Positions 45,691 to 57,183 of a stretch of DNA of 64,000 nt are shown in pieces (the stretch's first letter is position 1; each line of letters starts with the position of its first letter). The stretch covers positions 20,296,717-20,360,716 of the forward strand of contig CM064712.1 in the NCBI GenBank assembly GCA_032717465.1, written 5' to 3'. The position numbers and the translations under genes were made by a program. The stretch comes from Coenobita brevimanus. Its lineage: Eukaryota; Arthropoda; Malacostraca; Decapoda; Coenobitidae. A model generated the notes under the pieces. That model was not told where the DNA came from, did no database searches, and saw only the letters and a list, made by a program, of their open reading frames with translations.

Positions 45691-45840
45691 TAATCAGTGA
45701 AATGAATATCCGCTGCAGTAATACTGAAAGAACGAGGTCAGTGTAAATCCAGGTTAACTGGCTGCAGTTTTGGTCTTTATTTTTGTGGCCCAGATAGTGT
45801 AATTAGGCCAGATGTGCTTGTTGTATGGCAGTCATTAAAT
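45691..45840. other. Unassigned spacer
   Basis: Nothing recognised. Confidence 0.5.
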
Positions 45841-45843
45841 GCG

Positions 45844-45898
<55 letters not shown>
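45841..45898. repeat. (GT)n microsatellite
   Basis: About 27 GT units. Confidence 0.95.
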
Positions 45899-45900
<2 letters not shown>

Positions 45901-46764
45901 TATTACTCTGTTAACAGTATTTTCTTCCTCTCCCTGTTTCTTCCCTCCTCCCTCTAAGACATTATCTATCTATCTATGTCTATCAATACTATACAGATAG
46001 ATAATTTGACAGATGTAGGTTGACTGTTACAGACGACAGGTAGGTAGACAGACAGACAGATAGAGCATCCAGCCAGACCGTTTATTTTGGGCCGATGGGA
46101 TTTTAATAGTCCATTTTCTGTATTGGTTATGTAATGGTCAGATTCGTGGTAGTCTGTCTGTCTGTCTGTCTACACATCATGCAACACTGTCTTCTCCCCG
46201 CTCCTTCCTTCCTTCCTTCCTCCTCGGCCCTGTGGCTGGATCCCCCTTTTTCCTGGATCAGACCCTGGGTAACAGATGGTGCTTATCGACTCACTTCCCT
46301 GTTCACTGCCGCCTCAACCCCGCCCTTGTAAGGATCATTTCTGCTTTACACGTCTTGGTCCTTTGTGGTGAACGTCTGCTCCTTGACATGAAATGGAGGG
46401 GAAGAAAAGAAGGCGGTGGGGGATACACTGTGGGAAGGAAAGGGGAATGAGGGAAGATGAAGAGGAGAAAAGGGGAGATGAAGAAACTGGATAGGCTGGT
46501 CGAGGACAAGGGTAGGGAACTTTTGTCCCTTCATATGAAGTGCAAAGGAGAGAATGAGACAATGGGAGAGAGAGGAATGACAGAGGAATGACTGGGAGAA
46601 TGGATGAAGAGTGGCGTGAGAGAAAATGAATAGGAGAAAGACAAAAAAAAAGATTGAACATATCAAGGAAACAGGAGCAGTAAATCACATATTCCTATTC
46701 AAACACACCTCTTTCAAGTGGGATCGTGTATTGTACTTTAAAATAATATGGCAAAAGCAATAAA
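45899..46764. other. Unassigned, with short GATA/GACA/CTTC repeats
   Basis: Short tetranucleotide patches (atctatctatct 45965, acagacagacagat 46050, gtctgtctgtct 46155, ttccttccttcc 46205). 46390-46670 is purine-rich. No gene recognised. Confidence 0.5.
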
Positions 46765-46795
46765 AATAATAATAATAATAATAATAACAATGATG

Positions 46796-46829
<34 letters not shown>

Positions 46830-46831
46830 TG

Positions 46832-46880
<49 letters not shown>
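46765..46880. repeat. (AAT)n trinucleotide tract
   Basis: About 37 AAT units with GAT interruptions. Confidence 0.95.
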
Positions 46881-46882
<2 letters not shown>

Positions 46883-47080
46883 CCATTATCCATCATGAAG
46901 ATACAAAAATGCGAAAAGTGCAAAAGGATCAGATTTACCATGAAACCTAAGTGTTGGCAGCTGGTAATTACGGTTCAGGGGATTTATAAAATTTCCCAAG
47001 ACTCACCTGTCACCTGAGATCATTAATTTTTTCAGTACGGTGACGTATTTAACAGATTATTCTTGCTCCCCCCAAGTCAT

Positions 47081-47310
47081 GGTCTCGTATTTCGTCCATT
47101 AAGGAAGTTACCAAACACTTTTTACTAAGCTATTTATATTGCTTACTACACCTTCGTGTCCTATTGTTTGTTACAGCCTATACATCCTCCAAAAATCGGC
47201 ACATTTTGTATAAATAACGCACAAAAGGATATTAACCAGCCATATCCAGCAATAAATCGCTAAGGAAGAGGTGTTACAGAGTCGCCTTAACCTACGAGAA
47301 TACGGACCCG
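47081..47310. mobile_element. MITE family 1, copy at 47.1 kb
   Basis: The left end ctcgtatttcgtccattaag and the right end cttaacctacgagaatacgg are inverted relatives. Inner phrases aggatattaaccagccatat and aatcgctaaggaagaggtgt are shared with the copy at 13.1 kb. Confidence 0.78.
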
Positions 47311-47461
47311 GTGTTCAACTTAAGGAGGACCTCTCATTAGTGAAAGAATCCACCACTTCACCCCGATGACGTGTTTTCATTAATTTCTACTTCCATACTG
47401 TTTGTTAAACTTAGAGACACTGCCCGAACTGCAGGTGTTAGATATAACTATCTGTTACCCA

Positions 47462-47675
47462 GGCCCTTATTCCCGTCGGGTAAGGAGGCTCCTTAACACC
47501 TCTTCTTTAGCGATTTACTTCTGGATGTGGCTGGTTAATATCATTTTTCACGTTATTTATGCACAGTATGGCGGAATTAGAAGGATCTATGTAACACGGA
47601 ATAGGACATCAAGGGGTATTACACAAAATATAAAGCCTACGAAAAGATGTTACGAAGGATACGGTATCCAAGCCG
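47462..47675. mobile_element. MITE family 1, copy at 47.5 kb with degenerate right end
   Basis: The left end ggcccttattcccgtcgggt, followed by aaggaggctccttaacacctc, is one of the best-preserved termini. The interior (ggatgtggctggttaatatc, ttatttatgcacagtatggc) is family-typical. The right terminus is mutated or rearranged. Confidence 0.7.
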
Positions 47676-48235
47676 CTGCTAGAGATCTGTCATAAGCTGA
47701 ATAAAATCGTCTTAAGATTGCAAGAATGAAATGAAAAATAAAAAAAAAAAAAAACTAATACGCTGAAAATAATCCTCTAATGGTAGTAACAATAAATTAT
47801 TATACACAGAAAGGTACTAAACAGATGTGGGACCATGAGGGCCGTACTAAGTGGTGACGGTAAAGTCTATGGGAGTGAAACACTTTACCTCCAAAATACT
47901 TTAGGACGGGACTGACTGAATGGGCCGCTTCCCTCCTAAACATAAAAATGCTTCATCGTAGAGTAGGAATTATTTTCTTCATGTCCTCTATCAATATTAA
48001 CCTTGTGAGTACCAGAGGACCTTCTAAAGTAATTGAAAAAAGGTCTTGAGGTGGGAATATGAAACTGGATAATCGCCACTGAAGGAGTTAAGGGAAATTT
48101 ATTTGAATTATCTGAGTACGAAATGTTGTTTTTAATCAGAACCCAACCGTCTTGTTTTAATAACAAAATAGTGTAGGCAAGCACAACAGGTGCTGACAAA
48201 CATCACGTTAATACCAAAATACAGTACACGTCAGC
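47676..48235. other. Unassigned sequence
   Basis: Nothing recognised apart from an A-run at 47737-47754. Confidence 0.5.
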
Positions 48236-48381
48236 CACACGTTGACCTTACTCTGTGACCTTGATATCTGACTGGTTGTACTCAAAATCACATCCCTCCA
48301 TCCTTGAATTTCCCTCAACCCTTCTACCGAGTCGTCTGAGTCGAATGAAAACTGTTTAAGCTGATCTCACTATGCAACCCT

Positions 48382-48452
<71 letters not shown>

Positions 48453-48460
48453 TATTGCTA
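48236..48460. repeat. AGGTCA-rich repeat followed by (CT)n microsatellite
   Basis: gttgaccttactctgtgacc (48242-48262) and ccgagtcgtctgagtcgaat relate this to 36165-36345. About 34 CT units follow at 48383-48452. Confidence 0.7.
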
Positions 48461-49567
48461 TCCTTTTTACTGTCTTAAAATCCCACCCACCGACACGTGT
48501 CACCTGAATATCCAGTTTCTCTTTCCTCTTCATCTTTCAGGTCTCGTTCGTCCTTCCCCTTTCATTTCACAGAGAACCTTAAATCCTTTCCTTTCTTTTC
48601 CTCTTCCCAGTCATTTCAGTCCTCTTCGTCCCCTCTCCGTCTCCTTATTTCTCCACACAACACACAGCTGACTAGGACACGCAGCCAAAGAAACTCTCTT
48701 CCCAGTTCCGTCAGAAAAAAATTTACAACTGAAGAAAGACAATGAAAACCCTATTTCTACCAGTGGGTGTTTCAGATAGGTTCGATTTTTCCGCTATGTA
48801 TTCGTCAGACTTTGGGAAACTGCTTGTGTCTCCGTCTGCATGGCCGTCGATATGTCTGCCTTCCTATTTTTGTCTAAAAATTATTTACGTGTGATCCAGA
48901 GAGATAAAAGAATGTCAATCACGGTACACTCACAGCCATTAGTTCCTCCCTACTCACGCCCAGATACAATCTGGAATCAAACCCAAGACGAAAATAGGAT
49001 CACTGTTTCTTTCGCAGACAGTAGTTCGGGAGCACTGTGCTTGCTTCGAATGTTTGTGGGCAGGGGAAAACTTTGCACCACGAATGTATAGTCATTACTG
49101 AACGTAGCGGTTGCATCGAAAGTCCTGTTGCCTTTCCTGCTTCTTTTCCCATGAACTTCGAAAAATCAGTCCAGTAAGTCCGCAGCAAAAGACACTTTTG
49201 ACTTTATTTAGCAGTGGATTAAAGTCATAAGTGCAGAGAGGTGCAGCTTTACGAGCCTGATACTGCAAGTTCAAGAAGAAAATTGCAAAACAGGCGACAT
49301 GGCTTTTGGTGCTGACTGTACCAAAGCCTGACTTGTTAAAAAAAAAAAAAAAAAAAAAAAACTGGGCGGACACGGAAAATGCATGCCTGAAATTATCGAC
49401 ATCTGCTGGTAAACCTGCAGCACTCATGTAGTCGTATGAATTTGAGCAAAAATACATGTTCATATTTTTTACATCCTGTTTGTTAACGTGTAATTGTACA
49501 ACACATTCAATATGCAATAAATTTGTGGACATCTGGCCACCTCGCCGTGTAGTGCACAACACCAGCC
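48461..49567. other. Unassigned sequence
   Basis: No gene recognised; an A-run (49339-49361) is present. Open frames at 48840-49091 (plus) and 49095-49562 (minus) have no recognisable motif. Confidence 0.5.
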
Positions 49568-49677
49568 TTTTTTTGTTTTTTTTTTTTTTTTGTTTTTTGT
49601 TTTAAGAAGATAAAAAAAGGAGGGAAAAAACAAATGAGAAAAAAAAACAGCAGATAATGTGTCTCCCATTCATTAAA

Positions 49678-49734
49678 TAAAAAAATAAATAAATAAATAT
49701 ATAAATATATATAAATATATATATATATATATAA

Positions 49735-49768
<34 letters not shown>

Positions 49769-49770
49769 TT
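49678..49770. repeat. (AT)n/(AAAT)n/(GT)n microsatellite in LINE C 3' UTR
   Basis: aaataaataaat, then atatatat, then about 12 GT units, absent from the same place in the copy at 60161. Confidence 0.9.
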
Positions 49771-50601
49771 AAAACAATTGGACATGAACAACTGCAGGTC
49801 GAAGTTTGGGGGGCAACAACCCTTGGGAAGCGAGTTCCAAAGAGATACAGTTCGAGGAACTAAAGAATTCTGATAGTCAGAAGTTCCGCAATATGGCAGT
49901 GTGACAGTCTTGTCATGAGCGCTTCCAGATGCCCATGTAGCACGGGGGAAGGCGTGGAGAGGTGGCACAATGGACGCAACTTCGTCTGAACATTTGCCAT
50001 AAAAGTATCTGTAAAATAATGCAAGGGAAACAACATTCTTTCTTTCTTGTAGGAGGGGTAGTTCATTTGTAATAGCATGCCTATCGATAATTCTAATCGC
50101 TTTGTTCTGAATTTTGCTCGGTTGTTTTAGTGCAACTCTCCACATCCACTCCACAAGGGTGAGCAATATTCCAGCTGAGAGTGCACATGACTTGCAAATT
50201 ATAGCTAACTGCTTGTCAGTGATAAAGTTAAGGATTCTGCATAATAATCCACGTTTCTTTTGAAGCGGTTTTAGCAAGTGGTATAACGTGAGAGGTCCAG
50301 CTATGGGCACTGTTACTGTAAGTGATACGCAAAGAATTTCAGTACTTTTAGAGATGGGAATATTAATAGCAATGAAGGCAATACAGGAATCAGGCAGTAT
50401 CTGTTTATCATTAAATTGTATATATTTTTGGTTTTCCTAGCATTAAATGATACAATATTATTTTGTTCCCATTCAGTGATTTTAGATAAATCTTGACCTA
50501 AGGACATTGCTGCACTGACTTGTGAGTCAGAGATATTAAACTTTGTGAATGGGTGCATAATTGTGGATGAACTGTTAAGTGTTGAGTCATTTGCATGAAT
50601 G

Positions 50602-50631
50602 ATGACTCATGCAGATGACTGCATGAGTCAT
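50602..50631. repeat. Perfect 13-bp hairpin inside LINE C copy 2
   Basis: atgactcatgcag - atga - ctgcatgagtcat. The corresponding part of copy 3 (about 61070-61130) has no such hairpin, so it is a local rearrangement. Confidence 0.85.
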
Positions 50632-51800
50632 TGATATGAATTAGGAATAGGGTTGAAGCTAGGACTGATCCTTGTGGCACACCAGCCTTAACTGAGTGGA
50701 AATTGGAATATGCATCATCTGCTTTTACACTTATCTTTCTGTCACTGAGATATTAGGGAATCATTGAAACAAGATGTGATAGGCCATAGCAAAAGTTTGG
50801 ATAGCAGGGAATGGTGCCATAATCTGTCAAAATCTTTAGAATTATCAAGGCATTTTCTCCGTGTTGGTCAATTGATTCAAAGATGGTATGAGTCAGGAGA
50901 ATGAGTACTTCTACAGTCGATCTTTCGTGGCAAAAACCATATTGTCTGTCACTAATTAAGTTGTTGGATTCAAGATGTTTATTATTTACAGTCTCAAATA
51001 CTGTACCAAGAGAAGATGTGATATGTACTGGTCTGTGATCACAGGGGTGAGGAGAACTTCCTTTCTTTGGAATTAGATGGATATTGGCTTCTTTCCAAGA
51101 ATTAGGAAATGAAGAAGTGTGTATGCATAGTCTGAATAATTTAGCTAGAATAGGAGCAAGTTCTTGGGAACGCTTTTTCAATACAGCTGGAGAAATTCCA
51201 GCTGGACCGGGAGCTTTGTTGATTGATGAATTGTCTAGGGTGAATTTTACGTATCTAGTCGTTACCCTAAGTTAAGCAATTTCGGGAGAATCTATTTCTA
51301 GTACAGGGACATTCTGACTGACATCCTCTAAGGTAGATTTTCTGGCAAATGTACTGGCAAAGATGTTCGTTTTTTCACGAACATTTGAAGATTTTAGTGG
51401 GGGAATGGGTAACTACTTGTGTAAGGTATTATTGGAAGAGCTGAGAGTTGACCAGAATATTCTATTGCCATTAGGGTTGTTTAATGATCTGGATGCTTGG
51501 TTGTGAAGGAAGTTTGCTTTCGCTAGATTCATTATTGCTTTGGCATGGTTTCTAGCAACTCAGAACTGACAGAAGGATTGCGATTTCTTTTTTTAAAGTA
51601 ATATGTCTGTGCCAGGGCCTTCTGAGTCGTTGCTCTGGCACAATTGTTGTCAAACCATTTGGGTGAGTCCGGCCTTGTAGTAAATTGTTGAATGGGTATG
51701 AACAATTTCATACCAGTTTGAATTAATTCATTAATATGGGACTGGGTAGAAATGATTTCAGTGGTATATACTGTACCTCTTCAGTTTGTAATCTCACACG

Positions 51801-52010
51801 TGTAAAAAAAATTTTGACTGGGATTGTGTGTCGTATGAAGGAGGAGGTGGCAGATAGAACTGTGGATTTTTTTTTCCTGTGATTTATATCCCATAAAAGA
51901 AAAGCGAACGGTTCACTGAATCTACCCATCCCACGTCGTAATTGCAAAGTGATTAGGTGGTGACAAATTTTTTCTGTACTATGCACTGTCTTTCGTGTTT
52001 TATTTAGGTT
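51801..52010. other. Spacer or far 5' remnant of LINE C
   Basis: Homology to LINE C could not be followed with confidence here. Confidence 0.4.
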
Positions 52011-52027
52011 AATTCCAAAATGGCAGT

Positions 52028-52984
52028 GTGGAGGAGGAATGGCAATTGTTTAAGAGTGCTATGGTGGGGCATGCAGAAGAGGTGTGTGGTGTGAGACGTG
52101 TGGGTGGTGGTGTAAGAAAAGGAAGTGAATGGTGGTGCGAGGAAGTAAATATGGCTGTGGCTGAGAAGAGACATGCATATGAAGTGTGGCTGCAGAGGAA
52201 GGATGAGATGTCATATGAAAGATATAAGGAAAAGAGCAATAGGGCGAGAAGGGCTGTGCGTGATGATAAAGTGGCAGCAGATGAGAGGTGGGGTAGGCGG
52301 CTTACAGAGAATTTTCAACAGAATGAGAAAATGTTTTGGAAGGAGGTGAAAAAGGTGCGAAAGAGAGAGTCTGGGAAGGAAGAACGAGTAAAAGCAGAGG
52401 ATGGAAGGATGTTAATTGAGATGGATGCAGTAAGGACGAGATGGGCAGAGTATTTTGAAAGATTGTTAAATGTAGAGGAGGAAAGGGTGGCTGAGATTGT
52501 GGCAGATGGAAGGGTGCAAGGAATAAATGTGTTGGGAGAGTTGAATGATTCTCTGATCACGAAGGAGGAAGTGGAGAAGGCAGTAAAGGAGATGAAAATA
52601 GGGAAAGCTGCAGGTATGGATGGGTGTGCTGTTGAATGCCTGAAGAGTGGTGGAGTGACCATTGTTGACTGGTTAGTAAGATTGTTGAATGTGTGCTTTG
52701 TGAAAGGTATGGTGCCAATTGACTGGGCAAGTGCTTGTGTGGTCCCATTGTATAAAGGCAAGGGTGACAAGTATGAATGTACTAGCTTTAGGGGTATAAG
52801 TCTGTTGAGTGTTGTAGGTAAGGTTTGTGGTAGAGTGTTAATTATGAGAGTTAGAGAGGGTACAGAGGGAGTGATTGGTGATGAGCAGTGTGGCTTTAGG
52901 AGAGGGAGGGAATGCGTGGATCAGGTGTTTGCTGTGAGACAAGTGTGTGAAAAGTATTTAGCAAAAGGCAAGGATGTGTTTTGA
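52028..52984 (+). pseudogene. LINE B ORF, linker and RT N-terminal part
   Basis: The frame is open for 318 codons and then meets TGA. It starts in the helical, basic linker between endonuclease and RT (WWCEEVNMAVAEKRHAYEVW, RRAVRDDKVAADERWGRR). RT fingers follow: MKIGKAAGMDGCAVECLK, VPLYKGKGDKYECTSFRGIS and GDEQCGFRRGRECVDQVFAV. The Met at 52028 is not a biological start; the native protein begins upstream in the missing endonuclease. The same frame continues after the stop as AFMDLEKAYDRID. A single-base change in a codon such as TGT or TGG would give this TGA. Confidence 0.88.
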
Positions 52985-52990
52985 GCATTC

Positions 52991-53908
52991 ATGGATTTAG
53001 AGAAAGCATATGATAGAATTGATAGGGAGGCTTTGTGGACTGTTTTAAGATTGTATGGACTTGATGGTAGGTTACTAAAAAGGGTGAAAAGTTTTTATGT
53101 AAATAGTAGAGCGTGTGTAAGAGTGGGAAATGCTGTGAGTGACTGGTTTCCTGTGAGAGTGGGGCTGCGACAGGGATGTGTGATGTCGCCTTGGTTGTTT
53201 AATATTTACATGGATGGTGTTGTAAGGGAGGTGAATGCAAGAGTTTTAGGTGGAGGTCTGAGTCTGGTGAATGTTGATGGTGGAGAGTGGAATCTGAAGC
53301 AGCTGCTGTTTGCAGATGATACTGCACTGGTGGCTGATTCAGAGGAGAGATTGAGACAGTTGGTAGAGGAGTTTGGAAGGGTGTGTGAAAGGAGGAAAAT
53401 GAAAGTAAATGAGAATAAGAGTAAAGTGATGAAGTGTACGAGGTTGGTAGATGGTAGGGGGATGAATATAGCTTTGAATGGCAAGTTGCTTGAGGAGGTA
53501 GAGTGTTTTAAATATCTAGGGTCACATGTTCCTGTGGATGGAAGAATAGATGCAGAAGTGAAGTTTAGAATAAATGAAGCAGGAAAGGTGCTGGGAGGAA
53601 TGAAAAAAGTGTTTAGATGTCGCTCACTTAGAATGGATGTAAAGAGAAGGTTGTATGAGGGTGTTGTGGTACCGACTGCGTTATATGGGGCTGAAACATG
53701 GAATATGGGTGTAGCAGACAGGAAAAGTTTGAATGTAATGGAGATGAGATGTCTGAGGAGTATGTGTGGAGTGACGCGTATGGATCGAGTGCGAAATGAT
53801 GAAGTGCGAGGAGAACTGGAGTTGTTCGGGAGATGGCTGGTAGAGTTGAGCAGAGGGTGTTGCGATGGTTTGGGCATATGGAGAGAATGGATAATGAGCG
53901 ACTGGTGA
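52991..53908 (+). pseudogene. LINE B ORF, RT palm, thumb and C-terminal region
   Basis: In frame with the upstream segment. It contains RT motif A (MDLEKAYDRI), motif B (GLRQGCVMSPWLFNIYMD, about 53163-53216), the catalytic FADDTALVAD (about 53308-53337), FKYLGSHVPVDG (about 53509) and the C-terminal LYGAETWNMG and CLRSMCGVTRMDRVRNDEVR. Catalytic Asp residues are present. A 1-base deletion at about 53808 throws the end into a wrong frame (RGELELFGRWLV and on); the true continuation reappears downstream and matches 6170-6442. Confidence 0.9.
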
Positions 53909-54376
53909 AAAAGATAACTAGATCTGATGTGAGAGGTGTAAGGCTCAGAGGAAGACCACGAATAGATGGATGGACAGTGTGAAGAGAGCACTGGATGCGA
54001 GAGGGATGTCTATTGAGCGAGGAAGAGTTGCTGTGCGTGACAGAAATAAATGGAGAGAAATTGCGAATGAATAAGTGATGATGCAGCCCTGAGGGGATAT
54101 TCTCCCGCATTTGGTTTGATCAGCTAGTCAGGTCAGGTGCGGGTAAGGGGATGGGTCTGTTATGATGTGGCAGGGGCCTGCTGCAGATGTCACTGATTGC
54201 ATTGCGCAGTTGACCCTTGTGCGGTGCGCTGCAGTGAGGATCTGTCCGTTCTCCCCTTGGGGCTAAGATGCGAATGAATGTGTTTGAATGGATGAGTAAA
54301 TGGGGAGTGTCGTCTTGTCTCGGCTACCTCCCTTTCCGTGGGGAAAGCAGCCTAGGTATATAGATAGATAGAATTC

Positions 54377-54426
54377 CAGAATACACGAGTAGTGAGCCAA
54401 TGAAATTAACAACAGGGGAATGGTTA

Positions 54427-54487
<61 letters not shown>
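54377..54487. repeat. Shared 54-bp module leading into (GT)n, copy 1
   Basis: 54377-54430 matches 58982-59035 at 51 of 54 bases (cagaataca ... gagccaatgaaattaacaac ... ggggaatggttaat) and both lead directly into a GT microsatellite (here 54429-54487). Sequence beyond the microsatellite differs. Confidence 0.85.
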
Positions 54488-54489
<2 letters not shown>

Positions 54490-55230
54490 ACCCTCTCCCC
54501 AGCACCTCCTTCATCACCTTATTTACTATTATCTCTGGTCAGACAACCTGTTATCTCTCTCTTCTTATCCTGTCAGTTCCTGAACAATAATTCTCTCTCA
54601 CTTTCTCTCTCTCTCCTTGTCCTTGTCCTTCTTCTTCTTCTTCTTCGTCCCCCTTCATTTATCCATCTACCACCCAACCCTCTTCCACATGCACCCAACC
54701 ACCACTTCGTCCCACTCTCATCCACACCACAAAACTTCAACCCCTTGTAACCCTTTCAATCCACCACGTCTCATCATCCACATCAATATTCCACTCCCTC
54801 TCCCACTGTTTCCTCCACATCCTCTACGATTTCCATCCTCACCCCAATCTTTCACACTCCTTAACTTACTTTTTCATCACCATTTCACTCCTTATCGTCC
54901 GCCTAGCGAGGCAGTAATGTAATCGCCAACGTCTGTCTGTGTGACTGTCAGTCTGTTGCCAAAATAAATCTAGTGAACAAATTGCATTCAGACTTTGTGG
55001 GGAATATCCCGGGATATCTGACTTGTTGGTTAATAATTCTGGCAAAGCTGCGATAATATGCTACCGTTTGCCTGAGGATTACTGATTATTTATTTATTTA
55101 TTTATTTATTTTAAAGACAGGAACACTAAGATACACTGGAACGCACCAAGCGAAATCCTAAGGCTCCACCCCCTCCCGATTATGCGAACCTGCGATGATA
55201 TGTCTCCGATTGCCACAGGATTACTGATCT
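54488..55230. other. Unassigned, CT/C-rich then (TTTA)n
   Basis: C- and T-rich low complexity up to about 54900. (TTTA)n at 55087-55112. No gene recognised. Confidence 0.5.
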
Positions 55231-55234
55231 AATT

Positions 55235-55285
55235 GTGTGTGTGTGTGTGTGTGTGTTCTTACCTAATTGTTCTTACCTAATTGTA
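55235..55285. repeat. (GT)n and LINE D terminal tandem repeats
   Basis: A GT run at 55235-55256 is followed by two copies of gttcttacctaatt (55255-55282), the reverse complement of the 3'-terminal unit of LINE family D. Confidence 0.85.
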
Positions 55286-55301
55286 TCTTTACAGGAATGA
55301 G

Positions 55302-56015
55302 TCAAGCTCGTACTGTCCCGTGTCTTAAACCATATTTATCGTACATATCCTTAAATTTGTGAATTGTTTTGGCACACACTATTTCATTCGGTAGTGCATT
55401 CCATTGATCAATTGCTCTGTTTGGGAAACTGAATTTCCTTAAGTCTTTATCGCCTCTCTTCTTATGCAGTTTTTTGCAGTGTCCTCTTGCTGATGCTTCT
55501 CCATATGTTAAATAATCATTTATGTCTATTTTCTCCTTCCCTGATATGCACTTATATAGCATTATCATGTCACCTCTTTTCCTTCTCTCCTGTAGTGTCG
55601 GTAGATTCAGCTTATTTAGTCTTTCTTCGTAGCTTAGGTCCCTTAAGCTAGGTATCCATCTTGTAGCGGCCCTTTGAACTTTTTCAATCTTGTCTATGTG
55701 CTTTTTGAGATGAGGACTCCAGACTACTGATGCATATTCCAGGGTTGGTCTAATGAATGATGTTATTATCCTTCTTAGCATGTCTTGATTTATGTATGTG
55801 AATGCTATTCTCATATTTGCAAGCAGTTTATCCATGTTCCGTACCTTCTCGCTGATGTGGTCAGCCGGAGATAGTCTGTTATTGATAATCACACCTAGAT
55901 CTTTCTCTCTTTCTGATGTGTATAGGGTTTTATTTCCTAACTTATAATTCCAATCAGGTCTTTTTCCACTTTTACCAAACTTGATTACATGACACTTGTC
56001 CACATTGAATTCCAT
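55302..56015 (-). pseudogene. LINE D RT C-terminal region
   Basis: 237 open codons: FNVDKCHVIKFGKSG, KDLGVIINNRLSPADHISEK, SFIRPTLEYASVVWSP, KVQRAATRWIPSLRDLSYEE, then FPNRAIDQWNALPNEIVCAK. This is the thumb and C-terminal tail of a CR1/jockey-type RT, ending with a natural stop after RHGTVRA. It joins the catalytic segment upstream by a frameshift near 56015-56030. Confidence 0.88.
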
Positions 56016-56290
56016 TTGCCATGTACTACTCCATTCATGAAGTTTAATTCTTCCTGTAGCTCTTTATAAGAGTCTGTGTTAGTAATTCTCCTTTGTATTT
56101 TTGCATCATCTGCAAACATGTTGAGATAGCTCTCATTTCCAGTGTTACTGTTTATATCATTTATATACGCTAAAAACATGATTGGTGCCAGCACTGAACG
56201 CTGTGGTACTCCACTAGTCACTTCTTTCCATGATGAGTAGTTTCCTCTTAGTACTGTTCTCATTTCTCTTTTTATGAGAAAGTCTTGCAT
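55985..56290 (-). pseudogene. LINE D RT palm segment with FADD
   Basis: Includes WKEVTSGVPQRSVLAPIMFL (motif B; Q-R instead of the usual Q-G) and YLNMFADDAKIQRRI (catalytic Asp pair). The upstream part of the palm (YLDFKKAFDTVP) lies at about 56400-56360 in another frame. Confidence 0.85.
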
Positions 56291-56529
56291 CCAGCAAAAC
56301 AGTTTGCCTCGAATTCCTCCTTGATGGTACAGTTTCCATAAAAGTTTTTAGTATGGTACTGTGTCAAAAGCTTTCTTGAAATCTAAATAAATACTGTCCA
56401 CCCATCCTTCCCTTTCCTGTACTGTGTTTGTTACTCTGTCATAGTAGCTCAACAGATTAGTAACACATGATTTTCCTTTTCTAAAACCAAACTGTCTTTC
56501 TGTTATCATACTGTGTTCTTCTAGATGAT

Positions 56530-56865
56530 TTACCCAACTTTTCTTATAAGTTTTTCTAATACCTTCCTTACAACACTGGTCAGTGATACTGGTCGGTAGT
56601 TGAGTGGATTTTGTCTATTTCCTTTCTTGAATAAGGGGACAATATTTACTTTTTTCCAAATATCAGGTAGTTTACCTTGACTCAAGGATTTCTTGAAAAT
56701 TAAAAATAATGGTTTACTTAACTCCTTTGCACATTCTCGTAGTACCCAACATGAAATTTCATCAGGACCACTTGCTTTTCCTCTGCCTAATCTACTTAAC
56801 TCCTCCTGTATTACTTTTTCTGATATTTGTATATCTGCTAGTATGTGTGGACATGCATGTTCCAC
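56530..56865 (-). pseudogene. LINE D RT finger segment
   Basis: LGRGKASGPDEISCWVLREC and PLFKKGNRQNPLNYRPVSLT, the typical N-terminal blocks of RT (G-K-A-G-D; P-F-K-G ... NYRPVSL). A frame change follows near 56530. Confidence 0.88.
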
Positions 56866-57183
56866 ATAGTCCCTCTCAAAAATTTTTTCTTCTGTAAAAA
56901 CTAATTGGAAATTCTTATTTAGTGCTTCACAAATATCTTTCTCTTGTGTATAAGTGATTCCCTCATCCGTAATTGATTGTATTATATCTTTTACTTTGGT
57001 TTTGCTTCTGATATAGCTGTAAAACAGCTTTGGTTGATCACTACTTTTATTTATTATATCCTCCTCAAACTGTTTTGGGGCTTCCCTCCTTATTCTTGTA
57101 TAATCGTTTCTTGCCTATTTGTAATTATTATACGCCCTTTCACTATTATGTCTTCTGTATCAATTCCACAACAAATCTCTTCT

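Larger units (their letters stand above)
49568..51800 (-). mobile_element. LINE family C (jockey-like), copy 2
   Basis: Minus-strand order: linker (SPKWFDNNCARATTQKALAQ, about 51670-51610), RT start (ELAPILAKLFRLCIHTSSFP, NSWKEANIHLIPKKGSS, about 51165-51040), RQYGFCHERST (about 50955), MPQGSVLASTLFLIHIND (about 50685-50630), and a C-terminal frame (50310-49790) with ALFYRYFYGKCSDEVASIVP and VSLWNSLPKG. The 3' end is a poly(A) stretch (T-rich, 49568-49602). Compared with copy 3 (60161-61686), the FDRVW region is disrupted, and the 3' UTR has gained a (TA)n/(GT)n microsatellite (49682-49770). Dead copy. Confidence 0.88.
52021..54371 (+). mobile_element. LINE family B (RTE-like), nearly complete RT copy
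   Basis: 5'-truncated just downstream of the endonuclease, otherwise carrying the whole linker, RT, C-terminal domain and 3' UTR. It ends in a GATA tail (tatagatagatag) like the copy at 5960-6765. A 10-bp imperfect direct repeat (aattccaaaa 52011-52020, aattccagaa 54372-54381) flanks it and may be the target duplication. The coding region has one in-frame stop (52982-52984), a 1-base deletion near 53808 and another near 53966 relative to the shorter copy, so it is not active but is little decayed. Confidence 0.92.
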
